DNA of 64,000 nt from Acorus gramineus. Lineage: Eukaryota > Streptophyta > Magnoliopsida > Acorales > Acoraceae. A model generated the notes under the pieces. That model was not told the origin of the DNA, ran no database searches, and worked only from the letters and a program-made list of their open reading frames with translations. Both the position numbers and the translations under genes were made by a program. Of this stretch, positions 47,044 through 57,561 are shown in pieces. Where the stretch lies: assembly GCA_030737835.1 (NCBI GenBank), contig CM060857.1, forward strand, positions 434,001-498,000, in the 5' to 3' direction. How positions within the stretch are numbered: the first letter of the stretch is position 1; every line of letters begins with the position of its first letter.

Positions 47044-48375
47044 TTTGAAAACACATTTACCGCACGTCTTAACTTCTTGAAAAAGTGGGATCACTCAAAT
47101 GGCTTTTTCAAATGTCTCTTTAGACACTCACATGTAAACTAGAGAAACTCAAACAGTTGAGTTCGTCAATAGATTTGTGCGCAAATTTATTTTTCAATAT
47201 TTAGTTTCAGAAAACTGGCAAAATAATTTAGTTTAAATACTACAAAATACAAATACATTTACTAACATCTTTAATATCTACTTGTAAAACTTTTTTTTTC
47301 TCTCGTGTCACAATTGTAAAAAACGAGTAATACCAATGTTGTTACATGCAATTTTTTTTCCAGCTTCAATTCCAGTCCCATGTGTATCGATGAAGATCAA
47401 CATAGCATATATTCACATTTACAAGGTATATATTTTTATAGAATTTTTTCATATTTTATATGAATGCATCAATGCAATTTATTGAAATATATATTTCTTT
47501 TTTTATAATAGCATGTATCTCATTCAATGAAGTATACTATTTTTTAAAAATTTAAAACACATGTACTGAAATTGGGACTGGAAAAGAGACTTTACCGAGT
47601 ATCATCCTTCAAAAATTCTTTAGCTAAAATTATTTACAAATTAAATGAAGTAAGTAAAACAATAATATATATAGTTAAACACATAAAGAGAGTAAATGTA
47701 TGTATCTTTTACGCCTTAGACACTCATTTGCTATAGTCTTAACTTCTTGAAAAACTGGGATCACTCAAATTGTGTTTTCAAAAGTCTCTTTAGACACTCA
47801 TGTAAACCAGAGAAACTCGGACAATTGAGTTCATCAATAGATTTGTGCCCAAATTTATTTTTCAGTATTTAGTTTACAAAAGAAAATGGCAAAATAATTT
47901 AGTTTAAATACTACAAATACACTTACTAACATCTTTAATGTCTACTTGTAAAACCTTTTTTTTTTTCTCCCGTGTCACAATTGTAAAAAAAATAAGTAAT
48001 ACCTTGTCCAGTTTTTTTCCAACTCCAATTCCAGACCCATATGCATTGATAAAAGATCAACCTAGCATATACTCACAATAATAAGGTATATACTTCAATA
48101 AAAAAATTTCATATTTTATATAAATGTATCCATGTAATTCATTAGAATATATATTTATTTTTTTATATATAAAAAAGACCTCATTCAATGAGACATACTA
48201 TTTAAAAAAATTTAAAAAACATGTCCCAAAATTGGGACGGGAAAAGAGACTGTACGTAGTATCATTCTTAAAAATAAATCTTTAGCTAAAATTATTTACA
48301 AATGAACTAAGTAAAACAATAATATATATAGTTAAACACGTAAAGAGAGTAAATATATGTGTCTTTTACGCCTAT
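47044..48375. repeat. Tandem duplication, about 670 bp unit, two copies
   Basis: The words TCTTAACTTCTTGAAAAA, GGGATCACTCAAAT, TCTCTTTAGACACTCA, CAATAGATTTGTGC, AAATTGGGACKGGAAAAGAGAC and TTAAACACRTAAAGAGAGTAAAT occur in the same order from about 47067 and again from about 47737, a shift of about 670 bp. The copies differ by scattered changes, so the event is not recent. Non-coding. Confidence 0.88.
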
Positions 48376-48432
48376 AATAAATGCATTATATGCATGTGTT
48401 TTCACACCTAGAAGATGCATGCATTTATAATA

Positions 48433-49544
48433 AGGCACGTCTATCCTCATACACTATTTGCCTAATAACACCAACAAAAAAAACAAAAAACACATATATA
48501 AATTTAATTTGAATATCACTAATCTCACAAATCATTCGACGATCGACCTGTCAACCTTTCTATATAACAATTGACAGTTGGTCTATCAACCTTTATCTAA
48601 TAAATTCGACAGTCACTTTGTCAACCTTTCTTTACAACCTTCGACAGTCTCCCTGTCAACCTTTTTTTACAAACTTCGACAGCAACTTTGTCAACCTTCC
48701 TTTACAACTTTTGATATTTGGTCTATCGACCTGGGAGGGATTGTTCGACCTTCGCAGTGTCGAACAAAATATTTTTTCAAATTAAAACTTGAGACACATT
48801 CGAGCACATTCAACATTCAATGTACATCAAAATATCAACACATCCACATTACATTCAACACTACAATTACCACATGACTACTAATAAAAACACTTGAATC
48901 AGAAGCAACAACTATTTTTTTTCAACCTCCTTGTATTTGCATGCAAAGCTATTGCAGAAAATCAAAACCAATTAATCCAATCCGCATACTTTAATTTAAA
49001 ACAAAAATCTCACATTAAATAATTTTTTTTTTTAAAACTCCGTCTATCTCAAAATCCTCACTCCCTGAGTTTTTCTAAAATCTTACAATTAAATAACCAT
49101 ACTCATTAACCCAATCCTCATAAAGCCATAAACAATTGATGATTTTACTTTACATTTAATGTTGAATGTGGTCAAATGTGTTATAGGTTTTCTTTTGAAA
49201 AAATATTCAGTTCGACACTGTTAAGGTCGAAGGTTGTAAAAGAAAATTGATAGAGATTCCGTCTAATGTTGTAAAGGAAAGTTGACAAAACTGCTGTCAA
49301 AGTTTGTAAGGGAAGGTTGACAGGGAGACTGTTGAAGATTGTGAAGGAAGATTGATAGGATGACTGTCGAAGATTGTTAAATAAAGGTTGACAGACCAAC
49401 TGTCAATTGTTTTAAAAGAAGGTTGACAGGTCGACCGTCGAACGGTTGGTGAGATTAGTGATGTTCAAGTTAAATTTATAAATGTTTTTTTTTTTTTTTT
49501 GGTTGGTGTTATTAGGTAAATGGTTGGTGGGAGTAGACGTGCCC
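48433..49544. mobile_element. Mutator-type foldback element, 1112 bp, 9 bp TSD
   Basis: Very long inverted repeats (about 365 bp each, 48433-48800 and 49180-49544) begin AGGCACGTCTAT and, on the complement, GGGCACGTCTAC. Flanks TTTATAATA (48424-48432) and TTTACAATA (49545-49553) match at 8 of 9. Within the arms, a unit of about 38 bp built on TTCGACAGT...TGTCAACCTTT is repeated several times. The ends resemble those of 17210-18080 (GGGCGCGTCTAT), so both belong to one family. Non-coding. Confidence 0.87.
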
Positions 49545-49553
49545 TTTACAATA

Positions 49554-50524
49554 TTATGGATCAATTTTACATTCATCTCCATTATCTTTCTGTTAGAACA
49601 TTTAAGAAAATTATATTTAGAATTTTCTATTTTTTTATTCGTTTCTAGATATTCCAAATAAAATTTATCTTTCTACGTAATATATTAGAATTGAATTTGT
49701 GAAAGGAAAAAAAAATTCAATGTGAGTCAAGTTTTCAAACTGATCATGTTTCTTATTAGAAAACATGGGGCTACCAACCGGCAACATCATATGCTGACTC
49801 TGGATCCTGTAGAAGCAGTGAATCACATAGTGTAGTAATTTCTTTTGATGCCAAAATTAGTTTTGCATTCTTATGAAAGCACCCCAAGTCCCTTTAATTT
49901 GAACCTGACCCATACTGGTATCTATCTCACCTACCAAAAATTAATAACACGCGAATATAATACATCAAGACAATGTTTTAAATAGTGTATAGTTCATTGA
50001 ACCTGAAACTTAATGGTTTAATCATCACTGATTAAACATAAAATATTATCATGGTTAATCAAATTCAAAGCATGATATTATCATGACTAAATAAAATATA
50101 TTAGTTATTAGTGGTGAACAAACAATTTTCAAAACATAAAATATTTCATGAAATCTTTGTATAAATATAACGTCTTAAATCTTAATATTTTTAAACTTTA
50201 ATTCACTGTCATAGTATATTTTATTATATAAAATCTTTTATTTATAAATTTAATATTTTAACGTGTATTAATCAATTTTATGTATAAATAGGGTTCAGAT
50301 CCGTCATGTCTAGGTTTGATCAATATAATTAGTATCGAATTGTAATATAAGTGTCAGTACCATCAATATAGAGTGACATATGTATCCAACAATTAGCTGT
50401 GTAGTTCGATCTGTATAGTTCGATTCATAAACTGCGTAGTTTGATATTGATGGTACCGATCAAACTCTGACATGACTGAATAAGAGGGTTGGTAGGTTTT
50501 TAAAAGGGATTTGTTTGCGCTTTG
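49554..50524. other. AT-rich intergenic DNA
   Basis: No gene recognised. The stretch 50360-50470 holds repeated TAGTTCGAT/ATCGAAC-like words and an inverted GATATTGATGGTACC/GGTACCATC-like pair (with 50355-50375), possibly a worn repeat. Confidence 0.4.
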
Positions 50525-51130
50525 TTTTTAAAAGGGATTTTGGCATATATACCTCTGTTAAATTTTAATTTTGTCAAAATATCCCTGCCAAAACCCACAG
50601 TATAAAAATACCCCTAAAAAACATTGAGTGAGTGCAACCGTACCCCTATACCACACGCCATGAAGAACTCTGGATTAACCATAGTTAAAAATTCTAACTC
50701 TACAAACCCTAACAAATAGGCCCCTCCCACAGGCCCCTTGATGTGTCACAATTTAATTGGTGGTGTAATTGCTTTTTGCAAAAGGGCAAAAAAGCTAAAT
50801 ACAAAAATATCCATAATTAAAACTCACTCCTCGTTTTCACGTTTTCCCTATTTTTCCGTTTTTTTTTCCCACTCAAGACCATCCCTCTCTACAATTCAAA
50901 CCAATTGAAAGGTTTACTTGGTTTTAGAAAATCAAATTTGAATCGAAAATCAGTGAAAATAAAAACCTCCTTTTTTCAAAAACATCGAAGAAAACCTAAT
51001 ATATTCTTGAAGAATCGATTTGAAACGAAGGAGTTCTTCCGAAGATCTTCAACTACAGCAAAAAAATGGGTATACAACCCTTTTTTGCTATTTCACAATA
51101 CGTTTGTGTTGTATTTGAAGATCTTATGGT

Positions 51131-53804
51131 TGTTATATATGTGTCACTTTTTAGCCTGCTGGTAACCGTTAGAGCGTTCTGGCAGTTTTTCGTTTTTTTC
51201 GGTTTTTCGATCGGTACCGCTAATTTTTGGACTGTTAGCTATCGTCCTGAGCTAGAGGACTCCGATTGAAAATCTAACTGCATATTTGGTGTCCTGGTGC
51301 CATTTTAGACCTCTCACGAAAATTTCATCGAATTCCGGTAACGTTTCCGAAATTTCACAGTTCCGGGGCGTATCTGGGTTTTTAAGTCGCGAGCCCCTTA
51401 GACCCCTCAAACCTTAAAACCTAAAACATAGGAAGTGTAGATCGGGTCCCGATCTACACTCCGGTGTTTTCAAATCCCAATTCCGGCGAGTTTTGCCCGT
51501 CCGTCCGCCCTCTCTTCGTCCCTGATTTGAGCCATCTCGGCGGTGGAGGTAGATCGGGGTGTAGGAGAGCCTTTGAGAAAGGTTTCGGCGCGCGGAGAGC
51601 GTCCGGACTTCGCTTCCTCCCTTGGTAAGCCTCTTTCTCCCTCTTTTTCTTGCATAGATGTACGCTAGGGAGGTGGTTTTGTGGTTGGGAGGCGGTTGGC
51701 GGCGGTGGGTGGCCGTCGGAGGGCTGTGGGAGGCGGTCGGAGGTGGTCGGAGGCTGTGGTGGTGGTCGGAGGTGGGTGGTAGAGGAGCTCGGGCTCGGGC
51801 AGGACGGCAGGGCAGCAGCAGCAGCAGCAGGCGCAGCAGCCGCAGGTGCAGCAGGCAGGGCCGCTGGCAGGGCGCGCGCGTGCGTGCGCGCGGGAGTGCG
51901 CTCAGGCTGGCGCTGGGCGTGCTGGGCGCTAGGCGCTAGCGGGCCCAGTCGGGCTTGCAGTCGCGCGCGAGTGCGCGGGTTCGCGTGGAGTGGGTGCGCG
52001 GGTGCGGCGCATTCGTGCGTGCGCATGCAGGGGGCCATGCGAATGGCTGCCCGAGGGTTCGGGTAGGTGTCGGGGCACTCAGACTCGCGTGCGTACGCGC
52101 GTGCTCGCATGCGTGCGAGCCCGTATGCATGCTTATCCGAGTTTTGGGTATTTCTAGGCATTTCTACGTATAAATTGTGTGGTTTCTCACCATATTGAAT
52201 GTCTGTCTTGCAGATCTAGACGGACGGTCGCGCGACGACCCCGATCTCTGGTGAGTGGGACAATCCAACCCAGTAGAGAGGTGTTATACGCACTTGGGCG
52301 TATACCGACCTCTCCTGGGGCACCATGGATGAATATTGGCATGTTGTAATTTGTATATCATGCGAGCATGATTTAATTGTAGAATGCATGTTACCCTAGA
52401 CTTTGCATGTTAGGGACTTGCACCCTTAGGATGTGTATGAGCCATGCAGCATGTCCCCTGTTTCCATGCTAGGAAGCCCGACCGATGCATGTGCCCTACT
52501 AGTTTATTTATTAAATTAAATGCTAGTATTTGTTTACATTGCATGTTATAGTGAATATTATAGGGGAGGGGCCTTGCGAGGACAGCGGTGAGACCCGGGT
52601 TAGGGTACACCGTGTTCCTTGTTTGGTTGTCGGGGTGTCCTATAACGGGAACTCACGCTGCCCTCCCGAGTTTCTTTCCCCCAATGATATTCCACCCTTG
52701 TTATAACCTTATGCATGTTCCCCGCATCGTAGTTATGCGCCCTGGTGGGTTCTGAGGAATTCAGAACATTAGTGTTGTTATAATGTGCCGTCTGCGGATC
52801 CAAGTGGATCATATGCGATGGATAGGCTGTTCTGTTCCCTTCGTTGGATCCGGTAGAGACTACCCCAGCGTTAGACAGGCCTTCCTGACAGAGGGCTCCC
52901 ATCAGTAGGCACCTCCTGATTTAGGACGGACTGTGCTGAATGTGGGAGTAGACCAGGCGGCCTACGGAGTGGAGGAGAGACTATCGGTGGACCAAGGGTG
53001 ACCAACAGCCTAGTCAGTCCCAAAATCCTATGTCACCCATTGAAGGGTGAGGGTGAGGGTGTAGTGGGTTGGCGATGAACGACCCACTGGAGTTGTGATT
53101 GGATGCTTGTAAGTCCCAAAATCCTATGTCACCCGTTGAAGGGTGAGGGTGAGGGTGTAGCGGGTTGGCGGAAGCGACCCGTTGGTTTTTGGTGAAATTA
53201 GTCCCAATATCCTTTGTCGCCCATTGAAGGGTGAGGGTGAGGGTGTAGTGGGTTTGTAGCCAGTCCCAATATCCTTTGTCGCCCATTGAAGGGTGAGGGT
53301 GAGGGTGTAGTGGGTTGGCGATTGAGCAACCCACGGCTTTGAGTTGTGCTATCATTTGTGGATTAAGCAATATGAATGGTGGATTATAAGGATATCTGGT
53401 TGTGGTTAATATTGTCTGTGATCTGAGTCGGATCCGGAGGAGGAGCTCCCCGAGGGACTTCATCAGTAGCGGAGTAGCGCCACGTCCCGCGAGTTGCAGA
53501 GACTATCAGCATCCCTTGTACCAGTATGTATTTTCCGTGCTTGGGCACGCGTTTCTGTTGTATTTGGACGTCTTTGTATGTATATTGGCTCTCACAGGAC
53601 ATGTGATTATGTATGGAGTCTGTAGTGTGTTTTGATTACAGATTCAGTCTTTAGTTATCCGCATTTGGTGTATATATCATGTCAGCCCTGCTTTGTTGTC
53701 TGTATGTCATTCTAGTAGCTTGTGTATGATATTATTGACCTCCTGTGTAGATTCTGATATTTTATATACACTTGCCGCGTCTCGGGGACGCCCGGGGCGT
53801 GACA
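51131..53804 (+). mobile_element. Solo LTR, about 2.67 kb, gypsy-like, nested in the MULE
   Basis: Begins TGTTATATATGTGTCAC and ends GGGGCGTGACA, with the internal short inverted pair TGTCAC...GTGACA. ATGGTT occurs on both sides (51126-51131 and 53804-53809), compatible with a 5 bp target duplication whose exact edge is ambiguous. It includes a very GC-rich zone (51660-52130) and a four-copy tandem array (53017-53335). No gag or pol, so it is a solo LTR fossil. A fragment of the same family lies at 14192-14420. Confidence 0.72.
53017..53335. repeat. Four-copy tandem array inside the solo LTR
   Basis: Units start at about 53017, 53113, 53200 and 53262 with AGTCCCAAWATCCTWTGTCR, then CCCATTGAAGGGTGAGGGTG and GTAGTGGGTT. 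The conserved core is about 55 bp and the linkers vary from about 7 to 41 bp. Confidence 0.9.
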
Positions 53805-54510
53805 TGGTTACATCGATTTGTTTTTTTTTCTAGGGTTTTTTTTATTTTATTTTTTTTGCGAATATTAACAAAAAGTAATTGATTTTTTTTCTAGAAAATT
53901 GAAATAGATGATCAAATTCTTATTATGTTTGTTATTAAAATGTAGCTGACAAATCAGATGATTGCAATCAGATTTCAGTTATCATGTATTTTTATTCTGC
54001 TTAATAATACTACTGTGCGCAATGTGACCTTGTAGTAAATGTAACTGACTTTAAGTTTTTACTGGTGTATATAAAATGATCAGTAAATGTAAATAACTAT
54101 TACAATGTATTGCAGTTTTTACTGGTGTATATAAAATGATCAATAAATGTAACTATATATTACAATGTATTGCTTATGTAATTTTGTTTTAAGTTTGTTT
54201 TATGTTACTGCTATAATGAAGGTAACTTTATTTGAAATGCAACAATTTGAAAATAACTCTTCAGTAAATGTAACTAAGTATCAGAAAATTTATTTGTGTA
54301 TTGGCATGTTTAATGATAATGTCATCCTAAATGTAACTTGATTGACAATGTGACTTTATCCTGTACATTTATTTAGTTTTGTGACTGTGTATCTCATTAT
54401 TTATATTTTTTTAATCATTGCATTACATGATTGTTGTTGTTGTTATGCAAAATGTTTGTATGTTTTTGAAATGTAACTGATCGTATATAAATGTAACTTA
54501 AATGTTTATA

Positions 54511-54598
54511 GAAAACCGAATACCTGAAGTGTTTTGACTGGATCAAGGAGGGCAATATCATATCAGTGGATGATTCACCTCAACAAACCCAATTTTAC
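54511..54598 (+). pseudogene. MULE internal exon-like piece
   Basis: An open segment (KTEYLKCFDWIKEGNIISVD) lies between an acceptor-like TTTATAG and a strong donor (AC|GTAAGT). No domain recognised. It is followed at about 54684-54838 by a frame reading ECGTIIIQIMRLHAHREE, which weakly resembles the C-terminal part of Ulp1-type cysteine proteases carried by some plant MULEs. Both calls are tentative. Confidence 0.3.
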
Positions 54599-55221
54599 GT
54601 AAGTATATTAATAGTAAAACTTGTTACAGACAAAATAGAACTCAAAACATAACATTAACGTAATGTATCTTATTTAAAAATGCATGATGGAATGTGGAAC
54701 AATTATCATTCAAATTATGAGATTGCATGCTCATCGTGAAGAAATACCAGCTACCATAAGCAGGAGTTCGTTGAAGTTCATAAGATCTCACCTCATCAAA
54801 AAATTCCTCAACGACAAGCCCAAAACACATACAAAAGAGGATCATAGAGTTTTAACAATACATTATGATAACATTAACTTTTGTCATGTATACAGATGAA
54901 ACAAGACAAGTTCAATTGTATGTAGGTGTTTTTAAATTCAATCACTTTTGTAATCTTGAAAAATGTCAAGCCAAAAACATTGGTTGATTATTGGTAAAAC
55001 GTTGTTTTTAGTTTAGCAATTTTTCAAGAAATGTAATTAACAAATGATAAATGTAACTGATTAAAACATTAAAAAACATCCATGAAAGGTTACATAAATA
55101 GGGGAATTCAATACAACAAAACTTAAGGACATAAACAAGAAATCAAAAGCCAGCATGTCTAGCAGCTTCACCAGCATTCTACAAGTTAAAACTTTCACAA
55201 TTTTTCACTATCCTCCTCCAT

Positions 55222-55405
55222 TTCATTCTTTTTTCTCATGGATCTTTGCAATGCCAAAACCTTCACTACTAGCAAAATTGTTATAAAACAATCGCACATA
55301 TTCTTCTGTATTAAATGTCATTCCAACACTTGGAGCAATTGCTTCTGCACATTGCTGCTCAACTTCAACAATGAAATCTTTCTACGGACTGCCATCCTCA
55401 GAAAA
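55222..55405 (-). pseudogene. FAR1 DNA-binding domain remnant of a MULE transposase
   Basis: The - strand reads EAIAPSVGMTFNTEEYVRLF then YNNFASSEGFGIAKIHEKK. This matches the start of the FAR1/FHY3 DNA-binding domain (P-x-x-G-M-x-F-x-S/T-E-E-x-x-x-x-F/Y-Y-x-x-Y/F-A-x-x-x-G-F-G-I). FAR1-family genes derive from Jittery-like MULE transposases, so this fits its position within a MULE. A stop lies upstream (near 55383) and another follows the domain; the zinc-coordinating and DDE parts are not found. Plain DNA-transposon relic. Confidence 0.65.
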
Positions 55406-56094
55406 TGTAACTGAGTCCACTGTATTTACTACATTGAAATGCAAAAAATTATCAAATAAAAATAATGTATTGTTATAATCACTAAAAATCAGACAAACAT
55501 AAAAAACTAAAAAATGAATAATAACACTCATAGTTCTACTAAATATCATATTAAGAGTCGTTCATATTTTATAATGAAGCTTTGTTTCACAATTATGTTG
55601 CTCTAACAGTTAGTTACATTTGTCACTGATGCCAAATAAAAAAAATAAGTGGAAAAAAGACCAAAAAAGGGATAAATATATAACTGACATTCAAAATGTT
55701 AATCTACTGATATACCATGTTGAGAACCACGTTTCACATAAAAAAACAACCATAATTAACATACAAAATTGAAAAATAAATCCTATTTTTCACACGGCCT
55801 GAACAAAATAAATCCTATTTTTCACCAGAATAAATCCTATTCTGAACGGCCTGAACAAAAAAAAAAATTCACATGAAAATGAATGGACAATTCAAAAGTT
55901 GAAATTCAAAAAAGGGAAACAACAGATTTTAATGCCATTAAGAGTGATTCTAGTAATTAATTACCATTCCATTTTGATAACCGCCCCATTAATTACAGTG
56001 AACATTAACAAAACACTTCAGGGGTATTTAGGGTAATTCAAACTATGCTATATCATGGGGCATACGAAATGGGGCTTGTCAATCATTTTCCTGG

Positions 56095-56640
56095 ACCTAA
56101 ATGCCTTTACTAATTTTGAAAAGAAAAGTTCTTTTTGCATAAACACCCCTTTTAAAACCCATATTTTTAGAATTACTCATATTATTTTCACCATTACATA
56201 AATACCTCTGAAATTTTAATAAATTATGCAAATTTATCCTTCCATTAGTCTTCGTTAAGAACGTAAACCGAACCATGGTTAGATTCTTAACCCTATCAAT
56301 ATTCTGTAAAATAATCAGTTTACCCCCCACTTAAATCACACACCCTACTCAACCCTACATGAAATAGAAAGAGAGGGTTGGAGGAAGAAGGAACTAAGGT
56401 TCGACCATCCAAACAGAGCTTGGTGAGGATATTTTAGACTATTTACATATGATTACGGTGGCTAATGGAGATATTCTAATCAATTCTCGTGAATACTAAC
56501 ATTAAGGGCAAATTTGCATGATATATTAAAATGTCAGGGGTATATATGTAATTGTGAAAAAAGGGTAATTCTGCAAATACGGAGTTTATGAGGGGTAATG
56601 CAAAAAAAATAAAAACAAAAAAGTTAAAAATAAAACTCAT
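56095..56640. mobile_element. Nested Mutator-type MITE (foldback), about 500 bp
   Basis: 56130-56265 and 56484-56610 are inverted copies (TTTTTGCATAAACACCCC, AGAATTACTCATATTATTTT, TTATGCAAATTTATCC against the complement of GGATAAATTTGCATGAT-like words on the right). The exact ends and target duplication are not clear. It lies inside the larger MULE near its right end, and its ends share the style of that MULE's termini. Confidence 0.65.
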
Positions 56641-56864
56641 TTTAAGTAATCTGAGGGTACAAGTGTCATTTCAACAATAGAAAATATTAATCAAATCAGA
56701 CAAATTTGACCATAAGGGCACAATTGCATTCACTTAAAGTTTTTTAGAGGTATTTTTGCACTGTGAGTTTTTACAGGGGTATTTTGATAAAATGAGAATT
56801 TAACAAGGGTATACATGCAAAAATTCCTTTTTAAAACACCACATCCGGTAATACTAGTGATTTT

Positions 56865-57033
56865 CATAATTCCACTTCACATTTATCAAAATTGCATGCT
56901 AGTCCCTCTTAAAAGAGCAAAATGAACCCCTGGACCTGGACTGAATTAAAAAAGAAAAAAAGAAATCATAATTCCACTTCACATTTATCAAAATTGCATG
57001 CTAGTCCCTCTTAAAAGAGCAAAATAAACCCCT
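56865..57033. repeat. Direct duplication, 102 bp apart, upstream of ATG18
   Basis: CATAATTCCACTTCACATTT, ATCAAAATTGCATGCTAGTC and CCTCTTAAAAGAGCAAAAT occur at 56865-56935 and again at 56967-57033, nearly identical. The duplication lies between the MULE and the ATG18 leader. Confidence 0.9.
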
Positions 57034-57561
57034 GGAGTAAATAGAAAAAAAAGAAAAAGAAAAGAAAAGAAAACTTGGATTTGTTTTCCAAGCAAACCAA
57101 AATCAGAAGAAAACGAAAATTGGATTTTTCAAAATGTGGATTTGTATTGAACGATAAGCTCTTCATTTTATCATCTCATCTTTCCGTCATCTCATCGTCA
57201 TCTCAAAGCGATCTTTCCGTTCACCTTTTTGTGAATAAAAAAAAAAATCTTTATTTTCTGAATTTATAAAAATTCATCTTATCAAGCTCTGAATCCGGAG
57301 CAAGATTGGTTTATTTTTTCGATCTTCGGATACCCTTTTGAAAGTTGTTTCAAAGGGTATCTTTTGATTGTCGAGTTTTGGACTTTCTTGAGATTCAGAT
57401 GGAGCGATCGAAGTCCTTCGATTGAGCTTTTGGGGGCTGTTCCTGGATTCGAAAGAAGGGAAACAGCCTTGGCTTATGATCGAAGGACAAGTTTTTCAAA
57501 TTGGGTTTTCGTTTGAGGTGGTTTCAAGAGGTTCGGGAGGGTTTGGAGGGTTCATCGTGTG
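57034..57561 (+). promoter_or_regulatory. Probable promoter/leader of ATG18
   Basis: An A-rich tract (57045-57075) is followed by a CT-rich zone (57160-57220) and a long leader to the ATG at 57562. No clear TATA box. The upstream MULE ends at 56827, so transposon DNA begins about 735 bp before the start codon. Confidence 0.4.

Larger units (their letters stand above)
50534..56827. mobile_element. Mutator-like element (MULE), 6.29 kb, perfect 9 bp TSD, with nested solo LTR
   Basis: Terminal inverted repeats of about 120 bp: GGGATTTTGGCATATATACC from 50534 and, on the complement of the right end, GGAATTTTTGCATGTATACC ending at 56827. Shared internal words include TCAAAATAYCCCTG and AAAAATACCYCTAAAAAAC. 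The flanks are the identical 9-mer TTTTTAAAA (50525-50533 and 56828-56836). Inside are a - strand FAR1-like remnant (55222-55405), a + strand exon-like piece (54511-54598) and an insertion of about 2.67 kb (solo LTR). Without the LTR the element is about 3.6 kb. No complete transposase, so it is defective. Confidence 0.85.

Noticed and set aside
51454-52161. Long open frames on both strands across the GC-rich zone of the solo LTR
   Set aside because: Composition effect: AT-poor DNA has few stops. The residues are runs of A, R, P and G with no domains, and both strands are open at once.
53014-53463. 149-codon open frame with repeated NPLHPHPHPS residues
   Set aside because: Translation of the four-copy tandem array; no start context, no family, inside an LTR.
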